A DNA stretch of 64,000 bases from Halictus rubicundus (lineage: Eukaryota > Arthropoda > Insecta > Hymenoptera > Halictidae). The notes beneath the pieces are model-generated. The model ran no database searches and was not told the origin of the DNA. It worked only from the letters and a program-made list of their open reading frames with translations. The DNA lies in assembly GCF_050948215.1 (NCBI RefSeq), contig NC_135155.1:10496001-10560000 (forward strand), in the 5' to 3' direction. Both the position numbers and the translations under genes were made by a program. Below are positions 24,061 through 35,279 of this stretch, piece by piece (positions within the stretch are counted from its first letter, which is position 1; every line of letters starts with the position of its first letter).

Positions 24061-25006
24061 GATATTGAATCCACCTGTTTTCCGTCATAAATATTATTAA
24101 TTTCAATTATTTGGGATCAAGGTCGTTTCAAGATCGCGTTATTCCATGTCCTTGAATGTATTTTTAATTACCCACAGGATGCGATAACAATACCGTATAC
24201 ACGTACGTTCAATTCAAATAAAATTTAAATACAAATTAAATTGAAATGAAAACTACGTGAAATTAAAATTAATTAATTAAACCCCAAGCGGTCTTTCGAG
24301 CACGCGGTTTATGCGAATAAAAAGAAAAAATTGATGCACGCCTTGCCGGAGGAAAATTGTTTGAAAACTGTCCTAGAAACAATGTTTCAGTCCCAGAGCG
24401 ACTCCAAGACTCCTAACTCCGACCATGCGCGCGGTTACGAGCGTGGAGTTGCGAGAAAATTCAATTTAAAAAAATATTCTGTAAATTACAATTTCCGAGT
24501 ACACTTCCGAGCGACATAATTTATTTAGCTCATGGATTCTGAATTTTGTTCGCGTTAATTTTTTACCTCGCCCCGGCGAATTTGATGCAAAATTTTGTCT
24601 GCGTCGCAAAACTCCTTTCGCCGCTGCCCAATTGCGCAAACTCCCAAATACGCGCTTTCTTCCGCATCTTATTGCAACGTTCCTCGTGCTCACGTTCCGC
24701 GAAAACTTCTCAGAATGCAATTACGCCGGGCATCCTGCGAGAGTTCTATCAAAAAGCATGCTAAGAATAAAAGAAACTCCTTTCTATTCAAGTGCACGGA
24801 CTTTATGCGACCTAGTTGCAAATGGGAAGCAGCTTCGCAAAAAAAAAAAACAGTCACGACAAACTTTTACGATCATCCTCGACAACCAAACGATACAGAA
24901 ATATAAATAATCATAGATGATACTTAGAAGATCAGTCAAGTGTCTACGCGGAGTGATTTATTAACGGTGGACTGGTGGACCGGTCAGCCGCCATTATTTT
25001 GCAGTG
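24061..25006. other. Stretch without recognised gene
   Basis: AT-rich DNA with open frames at 24546-24910 that have no recognised domain. Confidence 0.45.
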
Positions 25007-25008
25007 TA

Positions 25009-25385
25009 CAGGGTGTTCGACTACAGGTGGGAGAAAATTTAAGGGGTGGTTCTTCAAGATAATATAACACGAAAATAAAGAATAAAAAAGTTGCGATTTA
25101 GGTTTCATTTTTGAGTTATTATCAATTTAAAATCAGCCTAAAATGCGGCAACCCGACCAACAGAGGTGTACGTTGCTTACGTCACAAAGGCGCCCGACAG
25201 TGGCTTCTGTGACGTACGCAACGTACACCTCTGCTGGTCGGGTTGCCGCATTTCAGGAGGATTTTTAATGGTTAATAACTAGAAAATAAAGCCGAAATCA
25301 CGATTCTTTTACTCTTCATTTTTGTCTTATATTGTTACGGAGAACCACCCCTCAAATTTTCTCTCACCTGTAGTCGAACACCCTG
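25009..25385. mobile_element. TA-flanked near-perfect fold-back element M1 (377 bp)
   Basis: Termini CAGGGTGTTCGACTACAGGT and its complement ACCTGTAGTCGAACACCCTG are perfect. TA flanks both sides (25007-25008 and 25386-25387). Almost the whole element is self-complementary, including GC-rich inner arms of about 47 bp (25141-25187 and 25207-25253) with few mismatches around a loop of about 19 nt. It has no coding capacity. It is one of the best-preserved elements in the window. Confidence 0.9.
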
Positions 25386-25387
25386 TA

Positions 25388-26138
25388 TATCACACGGGGC
25401 TCACACTCAACTGACCACAGGTTCAACAACCACTATGAACAGTTGCTCCCCAGCGCACAGACAGTGCAGCACCGTTCGGCGAACTCTTATTAGCCGCGGC
25501 TACGAGCTTCAACTTCGACGGACCCTTCAGGAATAAATTCTGCATTTTTATAACTGTTAATCAGGTGGAAGGAAACGGAGGGTCAGGCGATAAATCGATT
25601 GATATTCATGAGTATACATGGGATTCGCGTTGGCAGCCGCGACCTGGCGGTCTAATCTGCGGCGTCGGAGTTCCATCAAACGAGTTATTATCGGATACGC
25701 GAGACGAATACCCATGTACCCACCTGGTAAGCGCTGAGAAGATTACGTCGGTACGCCGTCGTTGAGCTAATAATGCAACGACGCCGACCGATGCTTCGCT
25801 GCGCCTAACCCTTTCATTGTTATTATCTTAATACGATAGCACAAGGTCTAGTAACGTCTGACCCGCTCTCAGTTTAACGAGATTAGCATAATACCGCGAA
25901 GCCCTTCTCAGAAGTCTGGCCCCCTACCACCTTCCAACCCTTCCTCGTCATCCCTCTCTCCAAGCCTATCCCCCTGCTCCCCGGCAACCTCCGTGCTGCC
26001 GCGTTGCACGGTGGCCGATTTTTCTCAAGAATCCCACCAAAGTATGAAAAATATTGCTTTATGGATTGAAACTGAGAAGATTTTGCGAAAACTCATTTTG
26101 TCGAAGTAAAAAATTCTACACAAATAATTTTCGTATAA
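25388..26138. other. Stretch without recognised gene
   Basis: Mixed DNA with a C/T-rich part at 25915-25985. A 66-codon frame at 25565-25765 (+) is not recognised. Confidence 0.45.
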
Positions 26139-26172
26139 GTCGACTAGTTCGCATAATCGAGGTTCTACTAAA
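26139..26172 (-). mobile_element. Tigger-like terminus, right side
   Basis: CGACTAGTTCGCATAATCGA followed by GGTTCTACTA is the complement of a pogo/Tigger-type end (TAGTAGAACCTCGATTATGCG). No left partner is visible. Confidence 0.5.
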
Positions 26173-26204
26173 TCGTGAATTAACCAAGCGAATACATTCC
26201 GAGT

Positions 26205-26290
26205 AGTGTCATGTTTGGTATCGTTTCGATCAGAAAAGTGTCACGAATATGTTGGTAAACGTTTCACAAGAAACTGATTGGAAATGAAAC
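26205..26290 (+). repeat. Interspersed repeat shared with 34.67 kb
   Basis: GTGTCATGTTTGGTATCRTT and about 65 further bases align to 34667-34752 at roughly 75-80% by eye. Both copies lie near Tigger-like ends, so they may be interior parts of one decayed element. An MSRCMSKSRNRSVKYIM frame on the minus strand overlaps but is not recognised. Confidence 0.5.
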
Positions 26291-26543
26291 ATTTTTACCA
26301 TTGTGCCAATAGAGTCATGATGTATTTGACACTTCGATTCCGAGATTTTGACATACATCGAGACATTGAATTGATTTGTGTCAATTTCGAGTCTGTAGGT
26401 GTCTGAAGAGAACTCTCGCCAAGGACGGAGTTGCATTTATTCAGCTGCTCGTGGAAGTTGCGATGCGGATAGACAGATGGATGGGTCAGGGGTGCTCGCG
26501 CGGGAAGGCCGCCGCAGAACAGCGGATGGTATGAACTGACATT

Positions 26544-26612
26544 AAACACTCGAGTGTTTTTCCCTGGACGCGGAACTGCAGTTAAACTGTGCTCGGTATT
26601 TAACTGCAGTTC
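26544..26612. other. Two adjacent palindromes
   Basis: AAACACTCGAGTGTTT (26544-26559) is a perfect 16-bp palindrome. 13 bp later GAACTGCAGTTAAA (26573-26586) and TTTAACTGCAGTTC (26599-26612) form a perfect 14-bp stem around a 12-nt loop. It does not match any element family here. Confidence 0.75.
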
Positions 26613-27193
26613 TGGAACCGTGGCCGCACCAAGTTTCGCCGAGCAGCGACGCTACACCGTAACCAGCCTTGTAACGATTTTTTGGTGGGAATGTATGGGG
26701 TCGGCGCGGGATTGTTTGTTACACCGCGTTCCACCTCTAACTCCTGGGGCGTATTAAGTGCGTCGGAATAAGAATACGGAGCCACAGAGCCCGCAGAACG
26801 ATGGGGAGTATCGGAGGTGGAGCCGACGCGACGAGGGAGAAAATAAGCAGGGAGAGCCTCCGTTGCCGACCGACGAATTAACGCGTTAATCGCCAGACCT
26901 GTATCAATCGAGATCCCTGCAGTCGTCTTTTTTAATCGAATGGAAATTTTATGTAAACGCGATTTGTTGCCACGGCTCTGCTCGACACGACTTCCGGATT
27001 GCCGAGAGATTTGATCTCTGCCGGTGTTATCCCGATGGCATCCAACATTCTGGCGTGGTGTAAAAGACGGTTTTAATAATAATAAATTTAATTAATAATT
27101 ATTATTAGGCAGATTCGCTTGAAATTTCGTGGAGGATTCACGCTTCTCAGGCTGCTCTTGTCTTGCATTATTTCTTGTTTATTGTAACGTGTA
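26613..27193. other. Stretch without recognised gene
   Basis: Mixed DNA with no recognised feature. Confidence 0.5.
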
Positions 27194-27197
27194 TTAA

Positions 27198-27347
27198 CAC
27201 GTTAAGTGACAAATATCGATCCCAGAAATTCTTACAAAATCGGAGTAATTTAATTAATGAAATCACAACTAGAAATTTAAAATGTATTATAGGGGATGCT
27301 GTAATTTCTAAACCCAGTCATATGTGACTGACGTGGCAGTTAACGTG
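27198..27347 (-). mobile_element. TTAA-flanked MITE family C, copy C1 (150 bp)
   Basis: TTAA flanks both sides (27194-27197 and 27348-27351). The termini are CACGTTAAGTG and the complement of CACGTTAACTGCCACGTC. On the minus strand its two halves align to both ends of the interrupted copy at 38.57-39.02 kb. It is non-coding and piggyBac-like by target site. Confidence 0.8.
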
Positions 27348-27351
27348 TTAA

Positions 27352-30300
27352 CAGTGTATTGTATTGGCGGTAATTAACTGTAAAGGATTTTGATGTTCCT
27401 CTTTGAAATAACGGGCATTGCTTCATTTTGAGACAGCCACGGGTGCGTTTTTTTTCTTGTTTAATGAGCTGTAGATGAACTTCTAGAATCTTGAGAAAAA
27501 TTACCATTTCAGCGTATAAAAATTATTCCACAAATTGCCCACTATGCAAATCAGTATGCTTAGTTACCGTGCGATGAATTAGCGTAAGTTACTCGGAGCC
27601 GACTTCGATTATGCGGGTCCCGAAGCGATTCAATTCGCTGTCTACCCTCGTCACGCGTCATCTTAATTTCCTCTGACCTATTCTAATCCAACGGAGCCGC
27701 TCGGATCACCGCGGGATCCCCATCTCGGCTAATTAAAAAATGTGTCAAGCACTCAACGCTCCATTTCGTGAGATTATTATCCTAAAATGGAACAGGAGAA
27801 GGGAATTATTAAAATTTGCCACATCTCGGGACTCGCGCACTTTCGTTCGACTAATTTCGCACATTCTTCGGCGTTTCGAACATTGTTCACAGAAGTTTAA
27901 AAAACCGCGGCTGAAAAAGTAATCGTTAAAAATCTATCAACACTTCTGCTACCAGACATCTGTTAATAGTTAGGGCTTTTCAACCTCTTAGCACGCGAAG
28001 TATATTTTTATTATGACACTTGGCAGTTATTTAAAACTCATTGCTTGGTGTTTTCTGTGTGGTATAGTCAATACTGGCAAATAAGAACAGATTTTAAGAA
28101 ATCGACTAAAACGAGAATTATAAAAAAAAAAGGTAAAAAATCTCTGCGAACGTTTCGGAATGATAATAGTTTCACTTTCGTGTGCTAAGGGTTGCGTGCT
28201 GTGCTTAAAGGAAGCAATAATTTTCTTGTTAACGATAATCTTGAAAGAAATCAGTACGGTGTCAAAAAAAAAATCATCGGTGAAAAGTATGATTTCAAGG
28301 TTGGGCGTATTGTAAATTCTTGAGTACAAAACGGCCGGGGCTCAAATCGAAAAATGAAGCAGTAAAAAAAATGAGGACAATAACAATTTGTCAAGACATT
28401 TATATTTCACAAGTATGTATTGATTTATCGCAAACAAAAATTAACTTACGAAATAAAATTTCTTTAGATCGCAATTTATTTGGAGGTAGACAGTAATAAA
28501 TTCTATTCTTTTTATCACGCTTTTGGGCGTTACAGTGGAGTCTGAGTCTGTCACTCGCGATGTCGACATCTGTGTGAAACAATGGTGGAGCGTTTTGTAA
28601 ACTGGAGGGTAGTTTTACCCTATTAGCTTTGCATTTCGTGCGATCGAACGGCGATTAAAGAAGCACAGGGTTTAGGGGTGGAGATGTCGATCGACGAAGC
28701 TTCTGTTTTGCAGAGAGGGAGCTGAGCCGATTGGGAATTCTTATGAACATCAGACGGGGCAGTGAAAGTGTTGAATCCGGTTAGAAAATGAGGAAGAGAC
28801 GGGCGCGTCGCGTCGTTGGGAATGCTTCTTCCTGTCTCGGGGATCGCATTGGTTCCACGGCGCTTACTTTGATTCGATTAGTCTGATGCGATGCCCCGCG
28901 ACAGCGTCCGCCTCGTGTCTCGTTTGAAGTGTCCCTTCGACGTACCAGACGACACGGAACCACCCCTAGCAGACCTATCCTAAGCGGATACACGCGAAAA
29001 CCCATAATACTCGTGCACGGTGCATCGCGACGCGACGAGACGAGACGCGATGGACAGAAATTCTGCGCCGGCCAGGCCGCACGAAATATATTCTACGAAG
29101 TGTCAGACCATTCCATTGCCTGAATTATTCGTGGTCCGCGGGGCGCTTTGCTGAAATTAGCATGCCGGCCATAATGTTAATGAATTTTTCAAAACCGGAG
29201 CGCGGGGGAAACTAACTTCAAAGTGCGTGAGCCTCCGTGAGGGCCGTGCGTAATTAAATCCCCCGTCGCCGCTTGGAAATGCAAATTTTATGGGCTTTTT
29301 TAAAGATTATCTTTACTTTTTCATTGCCCGGCCCGAACCCGGCGTATTGGCGGCTTAATAATTAACCCGGAAGCCGGGGACCGCCTAAATGAACAGCCCT
29401 CCGGTCTTTCGTTACGACAGGCAGCATGGCCGACAGCTTTGTTAGATGAAGACGCACGGCGGCGAACGGGATCAAGTTGCGAGCCGTGTGCAATATTGCT
29501 AACATTATTTACGAGCCACTTCCCTCGCCGGAGAATAATTCGAGTAGAATTGGAAAATATGATGGCGATTATAAGAGGATGGCCGTGGTTCGCGTAAACT
29601 TCGTTTTCGTGGGTTCGTAAATAATGGTTGAAGATATTTACAAGCCCTGAAAAGAAAGGATTCGATCACGTTTAAAAAATACACGACTTTCTTAAGACTG
29701 TAATGAACGAGCTGAGATTTTTTTCATATCCTAGAAAAATCAGTTTACTGATTAACGGGTGAACAAATTTTGGGAAAATTGCTATTGGTCGGAATTGCGA
29801 TTTAAAAATTTTCAATTATTAAAAAGTTTCAACTTTAATCAATGCGATTTGTAAATCTATATGAATTATATACGATAAAATCGTTTGAAAGCTTGACTTT
29901 TTATTAAAATAATTAATCACGCTTTTTACGGTACAATGGTTCCAATTGTACGTACACACGATTTGAGAAGGACTGAGAAACAAAAAATTATTAAAAAGTT
30001 TCAGTAATCACCATTATCATAATCTGGACTATAAGCTGCAAGCTCGCATTTGAAATAGTTCAAATAATTTCCACAGTTATTTTACACAGTTAATAATTTC
30101 CAGAGTTGTTTTACACAGTTAACAGTTTCAACGCAATTTTCGAGTTTTTCGTGAATATTGGAATTTCTTTTTTTTTGGCGAATGAATTATGCAACTCACC
30201 GCGCACGTTCGAAGTTCTTTGCGAAGACTATAAAACCTGCCGCGGCATTACCGCGCGCGTTAACGAAAAGGATGCACCGAGCCATCCATCAGGGCTGCGT

Positions 30301-30785
30301 TGAACGGGATTTCTGGGATAACGCCGCGGAAGCGTTGAAATGAAGAACCGACGTAAAATTTTCATCGTCGACTTAGAGGATCCGAGGCTCGCGGCTGCAT
30401 GCAACCGCCCGGCCAAAACTTAAGCAGCCTGATCTCGCGCGCGGTTCGAAATTGTTCGTATTGTTCGGCGTAATTAAACGTGATAATTGATTACAGGCGA
30501 GAACAAAAGCGATACACAGCGTGCCAGGATTATTTGGAAAACCCTTAGATTAAGTTGCACAACAACTTCTCGGCTTGATGCTGGAGTAGTTGCTCGATGG
30601 AATTCCAAACTGACAGTATACGTTTTTGTCAACAGTGCAGAGGATCCTTAACGTCATGAAACTCGCTGTACGAGTTCGGAACGTGATGGAGGGAAAACAA
30701 TTTCCCATTAGCGAGCATGTTGACAAAATTAAATAAAAATAGTATTCTCGGGGAAAAAAAAACGAAATTCTAAATCACGAACAGC
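27352..30785. other. Stretch without recognised gene
   Basis: Longest stretch without a recognised element (3.4 kb). 28780-29060 is CpG-rich with GACGA/GACGC microduplications. 29130-29400 alternates GC-rich blocks with AATTAA, ATGCAAAT and TTTATGG motifs, a texture typical of insect developmental enhancers. That reading is composition-based only. Confidence 0.4.
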
Positions 30786-30806
30786 TTATTTTATTTTATT
30801 TTATTG
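30786..30806. repeat. (TTTTA)n microsatellite
   Basis: Four pentamers of TTATT type, with GCTTATTTTA repeated 24 bp later. Confidence 0.8.
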
Positions 30807-31035
30807 ACCAGCTTATTTTATAGATTGAACAATTCTGTTAAAAAATACAATTCAATGCAAACGTAGAACTATGTTGCTCGGTAAGTTTACTCACAATACA
30901 AAGATATTGTTACGACGCAAGATCTAGTTAACGATAGTATAAATCTTATTTATATAAATTGTAACGTCTGATTTTAATGTTAGCTTCTTTAAAAACTATT
31001 TTAATTAATTTTAATGTTAATTTTTAAATTATTGA

Positions 31036-31175
31036 AATTGTAAATACACTGTCACAGGAAATGGCTGAATTGACTTCTTTATTGCAGCAGTTGTTAGAAT
31101 AAAAACCGTACAAAGTTTATGTAAATTCAGTGCTCTCTCATCTACAAGTAGTTTCACTTTTAGGTAGGTTTAGTG
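31036..31175 (+). mobile_element. Family A, 5'-truncated copy A5
   Basis: The right end GGTAGGTTTAGTG is followed by TTAA (31176-31179). The preceding 100 bp align to the interior of the 17.7 kb copy (AGGAAAT, TTGACTTCTTTATT, CACTTTTA). The left terminus is missing. Confidence 0.65.
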
Positions 31176-31179
31176 TTAA

Positions 31180-32505
31180 TTGATAAACTGTCCAAGATCG
31201 CATGCAGATTTTAGGTCGTAAATAATACAGATAAAACGTGTCCTATAAACTAGAGCAACGACAGCAGGATTGAGTTTAATTTATGAGGAACTCTTAATAG
31301 CAAAACTGGAAAGCTAAAGATTCACTCGTTAAAAATTGAAGCACCAGCTAAAAAGAGGATGCAGATATCTTGAAGATCGAATCGAACCCTGCTATTAAAA
31401 CCTGCTATGAAAAATAAAACCATATCGATCGGTCCGGTAACAGAAGGATAGACGAGTGCACGCGAAATAGGTGAAACGTTTACGGACGTTTGTTTACGTA
31501 GCCGGCGAAAGATCAAACGAAATGTTCCGAGGATTTCATCAATCATTGTTACAAAAATTCCCGTCCCGATGCAATCTGATTGCGTTTCGATGGAAGTCTC
31601 GTAGCAGCGGTGGGTTGTGTTCGGGTTTATCGGAGGGCACGCTCGCTCGCGGAAGAGGAAGCGAATAATAAACGCGAGAAGATGAAAGAACCGTTGAAAA
31701 AAAGAAAGAAAAAAAGGGTGGAACACGTTAATTACTGTTCATTTGTAATACGCTCGCGTTTGTGATTCGAGTAATACGAGCCCCCTTCAGCCCGGCCGAG
31801 TCCGCCCGGGCTCGAAACGATGAATTTTCCTTTTCCCCGTAGCCGTTTTCCGCGCGGCCTACGCAAATTAGTATCCGGTAATGTGTTTTCCTCTTATTAT
31901 TTCTCCTTCGAATCGCCGTAATTTTGCCAATTAACTGTGCTCGGGGGCTGCTGCCGGTGATCTCGGCCGAGAGAGTGTTTCGCAAGCTGGGAAACGCCGC
32001 GCCGCACCGCGCCGGGGAAACCTTGTTCGCTTCTTTTTGCTGGAACTATTAAGGGCGCCGTACCAATCTAAATCGTCCCTCGTTTTCAGCCAGATTAAAT
32101 TTCCGGGGTTAATCGTCCCGGCGGACTCTTAATTCGTCGTCTTGATTCGCCGTTCGGCTAGAACGCGTTCTCCTCTCGTCATCGTGGCGGAGAGTGTCTG
32201 GCTGTCGGTAACAAGCGCGAACTAGGACGTAAATAATTACATAAAGTCCGAAGTACTGACGCCGAGCAACATTTCGCAGGGATTTGCGCGATGAAACAGA
32301 ACGATCGCGAATTAATGTCCCCCGAGCGCTTCGACTCGGCTTCGTTAACGGACGTCGATCGAACGTTCGTGATTCCTATTGGGAAAGTAGTTTTTCTTTT
32401 TTATTCCTTCGAATGCAATTATAGGCTAACTGACTGGCAAGTATTAGCGATTCGGAGAGAGAAGTAAAGGAACGAAGCTGAATAGTTCATGATCATTACG
32501 GAGTG
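31180..32505. other. Stretch without recognised gene
   Basis: AT-rich then CpG-rich DNA. The 134-codon minus frame at 31322-31726 is not recognised. Confidence 0.45.
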
Positions 32506-32510
32506 CGCGC

Positions 32511-32842
32511 AGTGTCGCCAGATGAGGGGAGGGAGCACGATTCGAGGGGAAAAAGTTACCCTCTCTCTGCCAGTAGCGGAGTGTGCACGCGCAGAGACGA
32601 AACGCGTCACGTGACCGGCCCGTTGGAGGGAGAATGGGGGAATAGCGCGGTGGAAGGGGAAATTGGAGTGGGGGAACAAGTCTTGATCTGGCGACTCTGG
32701 GTATACGGAGCAAGAATCAGCGTCGCCAGGTCGAGAAAATCGAGGGGAATACGATGTACCCCCTCTTTGATGTCCAGAGTAATATGTGACAAGTTGCGCG
32801 TGCAGGGATTGGTGGGTCACACGACGCGGCACGTCACGTGAC
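32511..32842. promoter_or_regulatory. GC-rich block with repeated CACGTG palindromes (possible regulatory)
   Basis: GTCACGTGAC, a 10-bp E-box palindrome, occurs at 32606-32615 and 32833-32842, 227 bp apart, each followed by a G-rich run with TGGAAGGGGA-like text. AGTGTCGCCAGAT (32511-32523) and ATCTGGCGACTCT (32696-32708) are inverted. CACGTG is bound by bHLH-type factors in animals. A regulatory role here is inference, and a decayed transposon is an alternative. Confidence 0.4.
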
Positions 32843-33740
32843 CAGTCTACGCTCGTAGTGGGGGACGTTGGAGTGAGCTCATGGTGGTGGAATGGGACAG
32901 TGGAAGGGGAAAAGGAGGAGAGGAAGCAGATAACCCCGCTTTTGACACTGGCAAGAATGCCTTGCGCTACAGGCGCGTAGGCAGAGTGACTAGAATATGT
33001 GGTAATGGAATTTCAAAATTATTACCGCTATTTTATATCGTTTCGATTGCATTAAGACAACAAACCATAATGCAGTTGAACTCAAGACCGAGTTGCAGAC
33101 GCAGGCTGTTGTAGGACCTCGTCCGGAATAGTAAACAAAATTCATTAAGTAAGCTTGTTTCGATGACATTAGCGTCGAGTAAATAAACATATAAGAAGAG
33201 GGGGGAGGAGAAATGACCGAGAAGATGAAAGTACTTACGTAGACAAAGCTGGAAAGATCTAAAGAGAATAATCTGAAGAAGATCCTTGAACGGAACGGAA
33301 GATACATAAAGATAATCCCGAAGGACGAACGTCAGTAGCGAATACGATGAAAATAATATTTCCCACAAACAACATTATACAAAAGCAAACGCAATAGAAA
33401 AGCGCAGCAAATGCATGAAAAGTAATCGATGGAGATTAGAAGGTGTACGAACTGAGAATTTAGGTAAGCTGTGTCCGTGACAGTGAAGGATAGTAGGTTG
33501 GTGAGGAAAGGAATAGCGTGAAGTAGGAATTCGAGTTTCCTAGCACAACCTGCTGATGCGAACCTAATTATCGCCCAGACGAAAAACACGAAATTAACGA
33601 ATCGAAATCGAGCTTTTAGACCGCATGATGAAGCGCTGAAAGAAAAGTGAAACGCTAAGAAAAGTGTCATCTGCCGATCTGAAGCAGACCAGGTGAACAG
33701 CCACGACCTTTGCACAAAAACAATCCATGGTATGCATGAG
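32843..33740. other. Stretch without recognised gene
   Basis: Mixed DNA. A long minus frame at 33332-33916 runs into the 60-bp repeat and is not accepted as coding. Confidence 0.45.
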
Positions 33741-33860
33741 ATTTCTTGAACGTGAAACGTTCTATATCGGAACTCTTGAATCCGAGCCGGACCGAATCGG
33801 ATTTCTTGAGTTTGGGTTAGTCTATATCGGGTCCATCGAATGATCAGTATCTGGTCTCTC
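33741..33860. repeat. 60-bp-period tandem repeat
   Basis: ATTTCTTGAn..TCTATATCGG..TCRAA is repeated at 33741 and 33801. Decayed CTCTTGAA-type units continue to about 33955. The period is a multiple of three, which explains the 194-codon open frame across it. Confidence 0.6.
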
Positions 33861-34320
33861 AAGACCGGAACAGCTTGCATTGGCTCTCTTGAATAGGAAA
33901 TGGTGTAGCTCCCCAAGATCGATAAGTGGTATCGAATCCAGAATTGCTTGAGTTCAGGCTATTACGTCTCTGCTGGAGCTCTTCTATCCAGAATGGACTG
34001 TTTCGTGTCAGTTGTAGCTAGTTACCTGATCCAAACTCAGTCAAACAGGTCGGAGTTCTTTGATGGACCGTTGATTCATCATGCGAGGTGAATCTAATAG
34101 TAGATCGGACACTGAAAGCCAACCATTGGCGCATACTCTGTCTGCTAACATAATGAAACGCGATAGCACAATGTATTTTCAAGATTTCTATTCGTTCCGT
34201 GCAAACGGCAATATCTCCATGTACAGTGAAAAATTTATCCCCAAGTGTAGCAGTTTATTGTTTTTAATTATTTTTTTTATAAAACTTTTACCATCACGCT
34301 TGTGATCACATCTTTATGAA
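33861..34320. other. Stretch without recognised gene
   Basis: Mixed DNA with a 74-codon frame (34081-34305, +) that is not recognised. Confidence 0.45.
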
Positions 34321-34322
34321 TA

Positions 34323-34481
34323 CAGTGATTTCTTTATATATGTCACCAAGGCCTGGATTATAAACGTCGCGGAATTATCCCCACTACCGCGGGGTGTACC
34401 CCTTGAAGGTCATGGACGCCGAGGAGTGTAAACATAACACGGCTCAGGTATGTCATCTGGACATATATCGAGAATTCACTG
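34323..34481 (-). mobile_element. Pogo/Tigger-like MITE family D, copy D4 (internally deleted)
   Basis: A 159-bp element flanked by TA (34321-34322 and 34482-34483), with CAGTGATTTCTTTATATATG and CATATATCGAGAATTCACTG ends. It is in reverse orientation relative to the 1.8 kb copy and lacks about 25-30 bp of the core. Confidence 0.85.
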
Positions 34482-34539
34482 TAAACTGAGACCAAACACG
34501 ACATAATTCGGAGTATATTTGCTTGTTTAATTGACGATT

Positions 34540-34565
34540 CAGTGGAACCTCGTTTACCCTAACCC
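34540..34565 (+). mobile_element. Tigger-like terminus, left side
   Basis: CAGTGGAACCTCGTTTACCC is a textbook-like pogo/Tigger end. No complementary right end is seen nearby. Confidence 0.5.
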
Positions 34566-34666
34566 ATCATATCTGTATTCTCCAGTTTCCCAAAATTAGT
34601 AACAATTTAATCTAACGTTGTATTTAGGTAACTGTTCTATTATTCGAACACTCATGACATATGATG

Positions 34667-34752
34667 CAAACTGTGTCGTGTTTGGTGTCATTTCAATCGG
34701 AAAAATGCCAGGAATATGCTGAGAAAGGTTTCATAAAGAAAAAATTAAAGGC
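34667..34752 (+). repeat. Interspersed repeat shared with 26.2 kb
   Basis: GTGTCGTGTTTGGTGTCATT and the following bases align to 26205-26290. Confidence 0.5.
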
Positions 34753-35248
34753 GTAAATGTTTTGTTACTACATTAACATTGTCTCACCGGTGCCTGATTT
34801 CGGTTGCTTGCGTGTCTACGTCTAGAGGTAATGCATCAGGCGATAGTGTGTTTATATGAATAGGTGACGTAAGGGAAATTTCGATCCTAAAGCGTTCACA
34901 TGTATCGAGGCGTTACTGTATTTTCGGGACTCGAATAAAACGTTGCCGACTAAATAGCACATTTCCCGTATCTCGCGACTCGAGGGGCAGAATTTCATCC
35001 GCTCACAGTATTCTTAAGTGGATCTGCGAACACGCTCGAATTGGGTCCCGGGAAAATTTACCGATTCCTGAACGGTCGAAAATCTTTCGAGCCCCATTCG
35101 ATTTCCATTTTCCCCGCGCCCGTTCCGCCGCGCGAATTTAACACGTCATTTCCCACACGACGTCCGTGAATAAAGATTCCGGGGGGACGAAATTTCCCTT
35201 CCTTTGACAGTGACAGTCGATTTGAGGATTTTCCTAGGTGGTCTAGAC
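34753..35248. other. Stretch without recognised gene
   Basis: Unique DNA with no feature recognised. Confidence 0.5.
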
Positions 35249-35279
35249 GCCGACGCCGCCGCCGCCGCCGCCGTCGTCG
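35249..35279. repeat. (GCC)n trinucleotide repeat
   Basis: GCCGCC run followed by GTCGTC. It would encode Ala or Arg runs on either strand, but no exon context is visible. Confidence 0.9.

Noticed and set aside
33332..33916. 194-codon minus-strand open frame
   Set aside because: Partly explained by a 60-bp minisatellite; no known domain. Kept only as a low-interest finding.
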